Positions 15,824-23,552 of a stretch of 27,677 bases of DNA are shown here, one piece after another (the stretch's first letter is position 1; each line of letters begins with the position of its first letter). Below the pieces are notes generated by a model. It had not been told where the DNA came from. It saw only the letters and a list, made by a program, of their open reading frames with translations, and did not search any database. Source of the stretch: Flavobacteriales bacterium (GTDB taxonomy: Bacteria > Bacteroidota > Bacteroidia > Flavobacteriales_F > PHOS-HE28); the NCBI GenBank assembly GCA_016710965.1, contig JADJTW010000019.1, positions 1 through 27,677 of the forward strand, written 5' to 3'. Made by a program: the position numbers and the translations under genes.

Positions 15824-17185
15824 CTAAAGGTCCTCTGCATTTACCGCTTTGCCGCGGCCCAAGTAGGTCATCACGGACCTGAAGCCGATATAGGCCTTGG
15901 TGGTGTCCTGGTACTCGTAACTGCGCGTACCGGTCTGCATGTAATAGCCAATGTCCTTCCATGAGCCGCCACGGATCACCTTGCGCTTGAGCGAAGGAGC
16001 GTCGGTGGCCAGCGCGTCATAGCTGTACTCGGGGTTGAGGTCGTGATCGAAATCGTACACGCTCTCGTCGAACGCCGTGCTCGTCCACTCGGCCACATTC
16101 CCGCTCATTTGGTACAGACCGTAGTCGTTCGGCGTGTAGCTGTCCACGGGTACGGTGTGGAAACCACCATCATCAACATAGTTGCCGTGCAGCGGTTTGA
16201 AGTTCCCGAGGAAACAACCCTGGCGATTGCGCACATACGGACCACCCCATGGATACGGAGCTTGGTCCAGACCTCCGCGTGCCGCGTACTCCCATTCAGC
16301 CTCCGTGGGCAGGCGGAAACGGTTCACGAAGGACTCGCCAATGCTCTGCAGCCAACTGTTCATGAGCTGGGTGCGCCAAACATTGAAGGCCGTGGCCTGG
16401 ACCCAGGTAACGCCCACCAAGGGGTAGTCATCATAGGCCGGGTGCCAGAAGTAATTCTCGGTCATCGGCTCGTTGAAGGAGTACGTGAAGTCATGCACCC
16501 AAACGAGCGTATCGGGGTAGACGTTGATGACCTCCTTGATGATGAACTTACTGCGATCGCTGTGCCCGCGGATACCGTTGTTCTGGCCCTTCACGTTGGT
16601 GTAGCTCAAATCCAGATCGCGAGCCCAATTGCTGGGGCTGCCTTTGCGGGCGGCTTCCTTCAAGTCGATCCAGTAATACTCGAACATCAACTTCCGCGTG
16701 TCGATCTCCTTGCGACGGTAGAATCGCTCGCTCTCGCTCAAGAACATATCGGCTAATGCCTCACGCTCCTCATCGCCGTACCAGTTGATCCGTTCTCGCC
16801 AGTTAATCACAGGAGGGTCGATTTCCTCACCGAATTCGTCTTCCGAGATGATGTGCTCGCCAATGTCCTCATCGCCTAGGATTCGCTTGGCAATGGAGTC
16901 GCGCACATAGTACACGAACTGCCGGTACTCATTGTTGGTGATCTCCGTCTGGTCGATATAGAACGCCTGCACCGAGACGGTCTTGCTCTTGGTCACCATA
17001 GCGTAGGGCACATCTTGGTCGCTTGGCCCCATGACATAGCTGCCCATGGGGATGTAGTTCATCCCGTATGGGTCTACCTGGTACCAGCCAGGCCTTCCTA
17101 AAGCGCCGGTCAATTGACCTTGACCGCCACCGCCACAGCTCGCCAGCAAGCCAATGGCGCCGAGATACAAGATGGGACGTAGCAT
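15824..17185 (-). CDS. gldK: Gliding motility / T9SS lipoprotein GldK (PorK)
   Basis: An outer-membrane-anchored lipoprotein of the T9SS that builds the periplasmic ring with GldN. From the ATG at 17185 (454 residues) the N-terminus is a lipoprotein signal with lipobox LLASC (Cys17) followed by glycines. The body has the formylglycine-generating-enzyme fold shared by GldK and GldJ: YIPMGSYVMGPSD, FYIDQTEITNNEYRQF, PLVGVTWVQATAFNVWR, FRLPTEAEWEYAARGG, YQMSGNVAEWTSTAF and VIRGGSWKD, ending near IGFRSVM. No enzymatic role is known for these members. The frame is open 29 codons further upstream without similarity or signal. It is 123 bases downstream of porP with no obvious promoter between, so one transcript is likely. 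Confidence 0.95.
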   Translation of the reverse strand: MLRPILYLGAIGLLASCGGGGQGQLTGALGRPGWYQVDPYGMNYIPMGSYVMGPSDQDVPYAMVTKSKTVSVQAFYIDQTEITNNEYRQFVYYVRDSIAKRILGDEDIGEHIISEDEFGEEIDPPVINWRERINWYGDEEREALADMFLSESERFYRRKEIDTRKLMFEYYWIDLKEAARKGSPSNWARDLDLSYTNVKGQNNGIRGHSDRSKFIIKEVINVYPDTLVWVHDFTYSFNEPMTENYFWHPAYDDYPLVGVTWVQATAFNVWRTQLMNSWLQSIGESFVNRFRLPTEAEWEYAARGGLDQAPYPWGGPYVRNRQGCFLGNFKPLHGNYVDDGGFHTVPVDSYTPNDYGLYQMSGNVAEWTSTAFDESVYDFDHDLNPEYSYDALATDAPSLKRKVIRGGSWKDIGYYMQTGTRSYEYQDTTKAYIGFRSVMTYLGRGKAVNAEDL

Positions 17186-17308
17186 GTTCTTCCTGTTATG
17201 CCGTTCGGTTCTTCCTTGCAGGGACCCTTGTCGCGAGTAGGTTCGGGTAAGCGAACACCTTTGACGAGGCACTTTACGGCAGGTTAGGTTGGTAGGTTTC
17301 GGTCTGGT

Positions 17309-18238
17309 TCAAAGGAATCGGACGCCCCGGTGCCGCTCGACATCAGGTGGTTTCACAATGGTCATGCAGTAATTGAGCATGATCTCGTGGCTTCCGCTAC
17401 TGTAGTTCTTCAGTTGTGAGGTGGTGACGTCATAGCTGTACCCGATCTTCAGCATCGACTTCGGCGTGGGCTTGAACTGATAGCCCAAGAGCGGAGCGAT
17501 AGCATCCTCGGTACGGTACGAAACGCCCAGCCAAACCATGTTATTATAGAGGAAGGTGCCAGTGATGTCGAACTGCGTAGAGGTCCCATCGCTCTTCATG
17601 AGCACACTGGGCTGGATGACGTACTTCGGGTCGTTCTTCAGTTTCCAATCATAGCCCGCTTGCACGAAGTAGTGACGGCGTTGCTGTATGCTGACGTTGC
17701 GCAATTCGACCTCGGTGAGGTGCGTGCTTGAAATGCCTGCCCAGATGGTTGGGCTCACGTAGTACAGGCCACCGGCCAAGTCCCACCCCATGTCGCTGTT
17801 TCCATTGCCGGGGATTGCCGCATCGCCGGGCACCCCGTCGGTAGCCTGCCAGTCATTGCCAAGGTTGTGGCTCATCATGCCGGCCATCAAGCCTATGCCG
17901 AGCTTGCCAGCGCCGATCTTCCGATGGAAGGAATAGTGGAATCGGGCGTAGGTGCTCTTTTGCTGACCGAGCTCATCGAGGTAGACCGAAAGACCGACAC
18001 CACTGCTTATCCGCGTGATCGGGGCTTGAACGTTCAGAAGCGCCGTCTTCGGCGCGCCATCGAATCCAGTCCATTGCTGCCTGAGTAGCAACGTTCCGCA
18101 CAACTGGCCGGAGGTGCCCGCCACTGCCGGGTTGATCGACAGACGATCGAACATGTACTGGGTGAACTGCGGGTCCTGTTGAGCGAACGAAACGCTCGCC
18201 ACGGCCGCGCAGAAAGCTGCGGTGATTATCCCCCTCAT
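17309..18238 (-). CDS. Type IX secretion outer-membrane protein, PorP/SprF family
   Basis: A 309-residue predicted outer-membrane beta-barrel. PorP/SprF proteins work with the T9SS; SprF is needed for SprB adhesin export in Flavobacterium, and PorP binds the PorE-type anchor in Porphyromonas. From the ATG at 18238 there is a signal peptide (MRGIITAAFCAAVASVSFAQ) and then the family start QDPQFTQYMFDRLSINPAVAG. Further blocks are LLLRQQWTGFDGAPKTALLN, GVGLSVYLDELG, a GLGIGL-type barrel region, GLYYVSPTIWAGISSTHLTE and the end of the family, LKIGYSYDVTTSQLKNYSSG and SHEIMLNYC. The position directly ahead of gldK is typical of T9SS loci. A promoter candidate lies at 18308-18337. Confidence 0.95.
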   Translation of the reverse strand: MRGIITAAFCAAVASVSFAQQDPQFTQYMFDRLSINPAVAGTSGQLCGTLLLRQQWTGFDGAPKTALLNVQAPITRISSGVGLSVYLDELGQQKSTYARFHYSFHRKIGAGKLGIGLMAGMMSHNLGNDWQATDGVPGDAAIPGNGNSDMGWDLAGGLYYVSPTIWAGISSTHLTEVELRNVSIQQRRHYFVQAGYDWKLKNDPKYVIQPSVLMKSDGTSTQFDITGTFLYNNMVWLGVSYRTEDAIAPLLGYQFKPTPKSMLKIGYSYDVTTSQLKNYSSGSHEIMLNYCMTIVKPPDVERHRGVRFL

Positions 18239-18307
18239 GCTGTTGTTCCGTTCGGGTTGGAGCCTTGTGTGCTGAGGTACGGGCAAGACCCGCCCTCAGA
18301 ACCGGCG

Positions 18308-18337
18308 CCAATATAGCAATTCCGGTTACCGACCAAA
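18308..18337 (-). promoter_or_regulatory. Candidate promoter of the porP-gldKLMN operon
   Basis: On the minus strand TTTG (18337-18334) is followed after 18 bases by TATATTGG (18315-18308), close to the Bacteroidota pattern TTTG-N(17-23)-TAnnTTTG. It lies about 70 bases upstream of the porP ATG and after the stop of the arginase-like gene, so the secretion operon probably has its own promoter. Confidence 0.55.
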
Positions 18338-18388
18338 TTCCAACGGACCGTGCCAAGGACTGGGATCCGGTGAAGAACGCCGTCCTGC

Positions 18389-19561
18389 CTAGGCCAATTT
18401 CTGGAATGTACGCCACCAACGGTCCGGCACTTCCTCCCGGCAGGCCAGCTGATAATCGCCGTATGAGCACGGTACCAGATGGTGCCGCTCGAATCGTGCC
18501 TCCTGCTCTGCCCTGTATGGAATGTCCATCCACCACCGGTCGCTCACATTGCTTTTGTAGAAGACCAGTTCCTGCTCGTGGCCCCGGATGGGGATCCTGA
18601 ATCGTGTGAATCGCTTACGATCCAGCCAGGGAAGGTCGTTTGTTCGGCTGCGGAAACCATCCAGGAAGCACCAGACCATCTGGGCCACAAGCTGTGCCGT
18701 GATGCCCTCCACGTCACGAGCGGGGTCCATCTCATAGATCCCGACGGACGTGATCTTCTCGCTGACACCGGCATAGCGCATCAACTGGCAGACTTCCTCC
18801 GCATGGAATCCGTTCGGCCCTGGCCGTGTTGTGCCAGGTGCGTCGCCGCGTCGCACGGATGAAAGATCCACGCTCAACGTATCGGCATTTCGGAGCACCG
18901 GCTCGGCGTCAGCGATGGTCGTACGTAGTTCGCCCAAGCGATGGACATCGAAGAGAAGCCGTTCCATCAGCTCGATGCCGGGCTGATCGACCAGGTAGGT
19001 CTGGAAACCAAGATTGCTGTAGTTGAACAAGTAGTTGGGCTGGCGCAGGACGATGTGACTGAGATAGCTGGTGTCGGCCAGGCCCTGGCCGGGCTCGCCC
19101 AGATCGAAGCGACTGTCAACGCAAACCAGATTGGCTGTACGCTCGAGCATTTCATAGGCCAGGTATTGCGAGAACGTGTGGCCCTGCCCGCCGCCGATGA
19201 GGATGGGCACGATGTTCCTGCGCATCAATTCGGCGAGCGTCTCTGCGACGGCATGCTGTGTATCGCCGGCACTGGCGCCCGGATGGATATCACCAAGATC
19301 AACGAGGCGCAGATCACTGGCGGGGATGTGGAGCTGATACAATTCCTCGCGGACGGCGTCAGGTGCTTCCACGCAGTGCCGGGGCCGCGCGTGGCCGGGG
19401 TCATCGATCACACCGAAAAGAGCGAGCTGTGCGCCCTCGAGCGCCGGGAATCCCCTTCCCGTGGTGTGGAAGAGCGTATTGTCTCCCAGCGTATGCGCTC
19501 GCCATTCGGGCCGACTTTGGCCGAAGCGCTCCGAAGGCTTGAAATAGATGCTGATGTCCAT
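18389..19561 (-). CDS. Arginase/formimidoylglutamase-fold protein with degenerate metal site
   Basis: A 390-residue member of the ureohydrolase fold, usually named formimidoylglutamase in Bacteroidota. The central part has the fold's landmarks, but the manganese ligands are altered: the GG(D/G)H motif reads IGGGQGHT (Gln126 in place of His), the DxHxD motif reads DSRFD (149-153, Arg in place of His), and the SxDxD motif reads SVDLSS (230-235, Ser in place of the second Asp). Three of six expected ligands are missing, so ordinary ureohydrolase activity is doubtful. No other histidine-utilisation gene is nearby. It lies between topA and the T9SS operon on the same strand; I recall this protein beside gldK in other Bacteroidota, which hints at a T9SS-related, non-enzymatic role. 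That link is an inference. Confidence 0.85.
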   Translation of the reverse strand: MDISIYFKPSERFGQSRPEWRAHTLGDNTLFHTTGRGFPALEGAQLALFGVIDDPGHARPRHCVEAPDAVREELYQLHIPASDLRLVDLGDIHPGASAGDTQHAVAETLAELMRRNIVPILIGGGQGHTFSQYLAYEMLERTANLVCVDSRFDLGEPGQGLADTSYLSHIVLRQPNYLFNYSNLGFQTYLVDQPGIELMERLLFDVHRLGELRTTIADAEPVLRNADTLSVDLSSVRRGDAPGTTRPGPNGFHAEEVCQLMRYAGVSEKITSVGIYEMDPARDVEGITAQLVAQMVWCFLDGFRSRTNDLPWLDRKRFTRFRIPIRGHEQELVFYKSNVSDRWWMDIPYRAEQEARFERHHLVPCSYGDYQLACREEVPDRWWRTFQKLA

Positions 19562-19685
19562 CGCGCGGGAAGGGGCTTTCGGCCGACGGTCGACCGGTCA
19601 GCGAAGTTGAGGTCGCCGTCGAGCGATGGCGCGATGCGACCACCATCATCTGCGCACAAGGCGCTGTTGGCATCCACCACTCTCT

Positions 19686-22235
19686 TCAGGAGCGCTTCAC
19701 TGACGCCCGCTTGCGCGCCGTCTTGCGGCCGCCTCCTTTCTTCGCTGGTGCTGCTCCGATCATCGCGGTGGCTTCTTCCAACGTCAACTCTTCCGGCTTC
19801 TTGTCCTTCGGCAGGTTCGCGTTCTTCTTGCCATCGGTAACGTAAGGACCATAGCGGCCTGCGACCACTTGGATCGGCGAGCCGCTGTATTCCTTGAGGA
19901 TATTCTGACGCGCGCCGGCGAGCTTGGCTTGGATAAGCTCAGTACCACGTTCCAAGGTGATGGTATCGGGGTCCTCGGTCTTGGGTATGTTGGCGTAGGT
20001 GCTCTTGTACTTCACATAGGGCCCGAAGCGGCCTCGACCCACAACGATCATGTCACCCTCCAATTCGCCCAGATCGCGCGTGGCGTTCGCCACCTTCTTC
20101 AGGTCGATCAGCTCCACGGCCCTGGCAAGGCCGATCTCCAGTGGATCATCCTCGGCGGTGAGGCTGGCGTATGTACTACCCAACCTCACATAGGGCCCGA
20201 AGCGGCCGATGCCCACGGTGCATACTTCGCCATCGCGCTCACCGAGGGTGCGCGGCAATTTGAACAGGTCCAGCGCCTCTTGCAGCGTGATCGTCCCGAT
20301 GCTCTGGTCCTTGCGCAGGCTTGCGAACTTCGGTTTCTCCTCGTCTTCCACCGATCCGATCTGGATCATGGGGCCGAAGCGACCGATGCGCGCATTGATC
20401 GGCTTGCCGCTCACCGGATCGAGGCCCAAGAGCCGGGCTCCAGTGGCGCGCTCCGCCGAATCTTTCACGGTGCCGATGGTGGCGTGGAAAGGCTTGTAGA
20501 AACGAGCGATCATCTCGCGCCAGTTCTCCTTCCCTTCGGCGATCACGTCGAACTCCTCCTCCACCTTGGCCGTGAAGTTCAGGTCTACGATGACCGGGAA
20601 ATGCTCCACGAGGAAGTCGTTCACCACCATGCCGATATCGGTGGGAAAGAGCTTTTGCTTCTCCACGCCCGTGTTCTCCGAAGCCGTGGTGTCCGCGATC
20701 GAATCATCAGCAAGCTTCAGGATGCGGTATGCGCGTGGTGTTCCGTCGCGGTTCTCCTTCACCACGTACCCGCGCTTCTGCACGGTGGTGATCGTGGGGG
20801 CATAGGTCGACGGTCGACCGATTCCGAGTTCCTCCAGCTTCTTCACCAAGCTGGCTTCGGTGTAGCGTGGTGCCGGCCGTTCGAAGCGCTGCGTGGCGGC
20901 CATCTCCTGCAGGCCGAGCACCTCTCCTTGCTTCATCTCCGGCAGCAAGCCTTCCTGTTCCTCATCGCCATCATCGTCCCGGCCCTCTAGGTACACCTTC
21001 AAGAAGCCATCGAAGAGGATCACCTCGCCCTGCGCCACGAGCTGTTCGCCAGGCCTTCCGCTGATGGCGATGTTGACGGTCGTTTTCTCCAGCTCGGCTT
21101 CGGCCATCTGGCTCGCTAGCGTCCGCTTCCAAATAAGATCGTAGAGGCGCTCGGCATCCTTGTCTGCGCCGGCTGTGCGGACAGCCATGTCCACTGGTCG
21201 AATGGCTTCGTGCGCCTCTTGCGCGCCCTTGCTCTTGCTGGTGAAGCGGCGCGGTTTGCTGTAACGTTCGCCGTACTGCGAACCGATCTGTGCTGCTGCT
21301 GCCGCGATGGCCTGTTCGCCCAGGTTCACCGAATCGGTACGCATGTAGGTGATATGCCCCTGCTCGTACAGGCCCTGTGCAATGCGCATGGTGCGCTCCA
21401 CACCGTAACCGATCTTGCGCGAAGCCTCCTGTTGTAGCGTACTGGTAGTGAAGGGCGCGGCAGGCGAGCGCTTACCGGGCTTCTTCTCCACTGCATTGAT
21501 CGTGTACGTGGATCCGATGCAGCCTTGCAGGAAGGTGCGTGCCTCATCCTCTGTGGCGAAGCGCGTGGGCAATTCGGCCTTCACGCTGGAGCCGCTGCCA
21601 GTTGCAAGAACCGCTGTTACTCGGAAGGCGCTCTTGCTCTCGAAGCTGAGGATCTCGCGCTCGCGTTCAACGATCAGGCGTACAGCCACGCTCTGCACAC
21701 GGCCGGCGCTCAGGCTGGGCTTCACCTTGCGCCAGAGGATCGGGCTCAGTTCATAACCGACCAATCGGTCCAGGACGCGCCGTGCCTGCTGCGCATCCAC
21801 CAGATGGATGTCGATGTTGCGCGGATTCTCCATCGCCTTGGTCACTGCCGACTTGGTGATCTCGTTGAAAGTGATGCGCTTCACCTTTTCATCCTTGAGC
21901 TGCAAGGCCTCCTTGAGGTGCCAGCTGATGGCCTCCCCCTCGCGGTCCTCATCAGTTGCCAGCCACACCGTGGCCGCTTTGTCCGCCTCCTTCTGAAGCT
22001 GGCGCAAGCGGTCCTTCTTGTCGTCGGGGATGATGTAGGTGGGCTCGAAGCCGTGCTCCACGTCCACGCTCAGTTCACGCTCCGGAAGGTCCCGCACATG
22101 ACCATAGCTGCTAAGCACCGTGAATCCCTCCCCGAGATACTTCTCGATAGTCTTCGCCTTCGCTGGCGACTCCACGATCACCAGATCACCACTTGCTTTC
22201 CCGCTTGGGCGGGATGAGGACATCTTCTTGGCCAT
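19686..22235 (-). CDS. topA: DNA topoisomerase I (type IA)
   Basis: Relaxes negative supercoils by transient single-strand cuts. Starting at the ATG at 22235 it has 849 residues. The TOPRIM domain has LVIVESPAKAKTIEKYLG (18-35, Glu22) and the acidic triad region WLATDEDREGEA (Asp95, Asp97, Glu99); the DNA-binding core has SLSAGRVQSVAVRLI; the active tyrosine is Tyr297 in GHITYMRTDSVNLGEQ. Instead of C-terminal zinc fingers it has four or five topoisomerase C-terminal repeats centred on GRFGPMIQIG, GRFGPYVRLG, GRFGPYVKYK and GRYGPYVTDG, ending in a lysine/arginine-rich tail. The frame is open 27 codons upstream but those residues do not look like TopA. It is divergent from msrB. Confidence 0.97.
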   Translation of the reverse strand: MAKKMSSSRPSGKASGDLVIVESPAKAKTIEKYLGEGFTVLSSYGHVRDLPERELSVDVEHGFEPTYIIPDDKKDRLRQLQKEADKAATVWLATDEDREGEAISWHLKEALQLKDEKVKRITFNEITKSAVTKAMENPRNIDIHLVDAQQARRVLDRLVGYELSPILWRKVKPSLSAGRVQSVAVRLIVEREREILSFESKSAFRVTAVLATGSGSSVKAELPTRFATEDEARTFLQGCIGSTYTINAVEKKPGKRSPAAPFTTSTLQQEASRKIGYGVERTMRIAQGLYEQGHITYMRTDSVNLGEQAIAAAAAQIGSQYGERYSKPRRFTSKSKGAQEAHEAIRPVDMAVRTAGADKDAERLYDLIWKRTLASQMAEAELEKTTVNIAISGRPGEQLVAQGEVILFDGFLKVYLEGRDDDGDEEQEGLLPEMKQGEVLGLQEMAATQRFERPAPRYTEASLVKKLEELGIGRPSTYAPTITTVQKRGYVVKENRDGTPRAYRILKLADDSIADTTASENTGVEKQKLFPTDIGMVVNDFLVEHFPVIVDLNFTAKVEEEFDVIAEGKENWREMIARFYKPFHATIGTVKDSAERATGARLLGLDPVSGKPINARIGRFGPMIQIGSVEDEEKPKFASLRKDQSIGTITLQEALDLFKLPRTLGERDGEVCTVGIGRFGPYVRLGSTYASLTAEDDPLEIGLARAVELIDLKKVANATRDLGELEGDMIVVGRGRFGPYVKYKSTYANIPKTEDPDTITLERGTELIQAKLAGARQNILKEYSGSPIQVVAGRYGPYVTDGKKNANLPKDKKPEELTLEEATAMIGAAPAKKGGGRKTARKRASVKRS

Positions 22236-22315
22236 GCTTCCTCGAAGGTTTTGAGGGCGGCAAATAAAGGGCACCATTCCGCTGTTCCGGTCAACCTTCG
22301 CCGGATCCCATTCCA

Positions 22316-22333
22316 CTTCCCCTAAAGGGGAAG
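22316..22333. repeat. Short perfect palindrome between topA and msrB
   Basis: cttcccc (22316-22322) and ggggaag (22327-22333) form a perfect 7-bp stem with loop taaa. It lies in the 218-base divergent spacer between topA and msrB, followed by gaaatttt. A CCCCTAAAGGGG core recurs in intergenic DNA of many Bacteroidota as I recall, so this may be a dispersed repeat; it could equally be an operator or a weak terminator. Confidence 0.5.
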
Positions 22334-22453
22334 GAAATTTTCAACACTTCGACAAGGCGGGGATCCCACCCCGTGATCCGGACCGAAAGGCACGATCGCA
22401 GGTCTTCACCAAAGACCTTTGTCATGAACGACGATCTTCACCGACAGGCGGGC

Positions 22454-23005
22454 ATGCGAACGATCAACACCATTCCCCTCCTGCTCGCTTCAACGCTCAT
22501 GCTCACGGCATGTGGCAATTCCAACGGACAGGCCGCTCAGAAGAACCCTACCATGGACAGCAGTAGCCAATACGATCACAGCAACAATCCCTACTACTCG
22601 CACACCGATACCGCCCGGCTCAACGTGCCCTTGAGCGAATGGAAGAAGCTCCTGCCCGAGGACCTCTACTACATCGCCTTCGAAAAAGGGACAGAGCGTG
22701 CCTTCACGGGCAAGTACTGGGACTTCGAGGGCATTGGCACCTACGCCTGCGCCGCTTGCGGCAACGTGCTTTTCCAGGCTGACAGCAAGTTCGCAAGCAG
22801 TTGCGGCTGGCCCAGCTTCTTCCAGCCCGAGCGCAAGGATGCCATTGTGTACCACGAGGACCACGCCTTCGGCATGGTGCGCACTGAGACCACCTGCGGC
22901 CGCTGCGGCGCGCACCTCGGCCACGTGTTCGACGATGGCCCGGAACCGACAGGACTGCGCTATTGCATCAACTCGGTCAGCCTGGAGTTCATCGGCAAGA
23001 AGTGA
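22454..23005 (+). CDS. msrB: Peptide-methionine (R)-S-oxide reductase, lipoprotein form
   Basis: Repairs the R form of oxidised methionine in proteins. From the ATG at 22454 (183 residues) the N-terminus is a lipoprotein signal with lipobox LTAC (Cys20), so the enzyme should sit in the envelope rather than the cytoplasm. The MsrB domain follows: the LSEWKKLLPEDLYYIAFEKG block, zinc-binding cysteine pairs at 99/102 (ACAACG) and 148/151 (CGRCG), SSCGWPSFF with a candidate resolving Cys117, GAHLGHVFDDGP, and the catalytic Cys171 in LRYCINSVSLEF. The frame is open upstream with an ATG at 22424 and an earlier one at 22373; I prefer 22454 because only it puts the lipoprotein signal at the N-terminus. 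An envelope MsrB fits repair of secreted proteins. Confidence 0.95.
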   Translation: MRTINTIPLLLASTLMLTACGNSNGQAAQKNPTMDSSSQYDHSNNPYYSHTDTARLNVPLSEWKKLLPEDLYYIAFEKGTERAFTGKYWDFEGIGTYACAACGNVLFQADSKFASSCGWPSFFQPERKDAIVYHEDHAFGMVRTETTCGRCGAHLGHVFDDGPEPTGLRYCINSVSLEFIGKK

Positions 23006-23026
23006 GCGCGCCTACCTTGCGTGCTC

Positions 23027-23473
23027 ATGTTCAATCGCACCGTCCTAGCCGTCACCTTCCTAACGACGTCCTTCTGCGCCTCAGGGCAGACGAAAGTGAA
23101 TCCACCCGCTGCCGCCCGCACGCACTTGAACAGCACCTACGCCGGGGCGGTGGTGAAGGAGTGGAAGGAGGGCAAGAAGCACTTCAAGGCCGAGTTCAGG
23201 CTGAAGGATGAGACCTATCGCGCGTACTACACAGCCGAAGGCGCCTGGGTACGCACCGAGCACAACGTGAAGAAGGGCGAATTGCCCGCGGCGGTGACCG
23301 CTGCCTTGGAGCGCAGCAAGTACGGCAAGTGGAAGATCGCGGACGCCGAAGAACATGCATCGCCGCAGCAGGCCTCGTTCTACAGAGTGCGCGTGAAGAC
23401 CGAAACGAAAAAGGCCGAACTGGACTTCGCACCGGATGGGAAACTGCTGAAGGAAGAGGAGAAAGCGAAGTAG
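23027..23473 (+). CDS. Secreted PepSY-like domain protein
   Basis: A 148-residue predicted periplasmic protein of unknown role. The ATG at 23027 gives a signal peptide (FNRTVLAVTFLTTSFCASGQ); a GTG two codons earlier is possible. The mature part has the PepSY-like (BLIP-related) pattern common in Bacteroidota: a strand with FKAEFRLKDETYRAYYTAEG, then AWVRTEHNVKKGELPAAVTA, a helix ALERSKYGKWKIADAEE and last strands FYRVRVKTETKKAELDFAPD with the family ending G-K-L-L-K-E. Such proteins are thought to bind or inhibit other proteins, but no target is evident. TACCTTG (23013-23019) just before the start may be a -7 promoter element. It sits between msrB and miaB on the same strand. Confidence 0.8.
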   Translation: MFNRTVLAVTFLTTSFCASGQTKVNPPAAARTHLNSTYAGAVVKEWKEGKKHFKAEFRLKDETYRAYYTAEGAWVRTEHNVKKGELPAAVTAALERSKYGKWKIADAEEHASPQQASFYRVRVKTETKKAELDFAPDGKLLKEEEKAK

Positions 23474-23503
23474 TTCAGGCCTCCTAGTGCGGATAGCTGC
23501 CAC

Positions 23504-23534
23504 GTTGTCAGCACCCGCTATCCCGCTACTTTTG
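23504..23534 (+). promoter_or_regulatory. Promoter of the miaB operon
   Basis: GTTG (23504-23507), 19 bases, then TACTTTTG (23527-23534): an excellent match to the Bacteroidota promoter TTTG-N19-TAnnTTTG. The GTG start of miaB lies 19 bases after the -7 element, so the leader would be about a dozen bases. This supports the GTG at 23553 rather than the open frame that begins at 23487, part of which is inside the promoter. Confidence 0.72.
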
Positions 23535-23552
23535 CGATCCTTTCCGAGTGGT

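Noticed and set aside
19401..19680. Two 90-codon minus-strand open frames at the arginase-topA gap
   Set aside because: They mainly overlap the arginase-like gene in other frames and have no start signal, similarity or sensible composition; the 124-base gap itself shows nothing I can name.
19581..20820. GACGGTCGACCG occurring at about 19585 and 20807 as a possible repeat
   Set aside because: The second occurrence encodes the conserved GRPSTYAP of TopA and the similarity is limited to a short GC-rich palindrome; chance is sufficient.
23487..23552. 22-codon upstream extension of miaB
   Set aside because: It covers the promoter (23504-23534) and lacks MiaB similarity, which begins at VNKRVYIESYGCQMN from the GTG at 23553.
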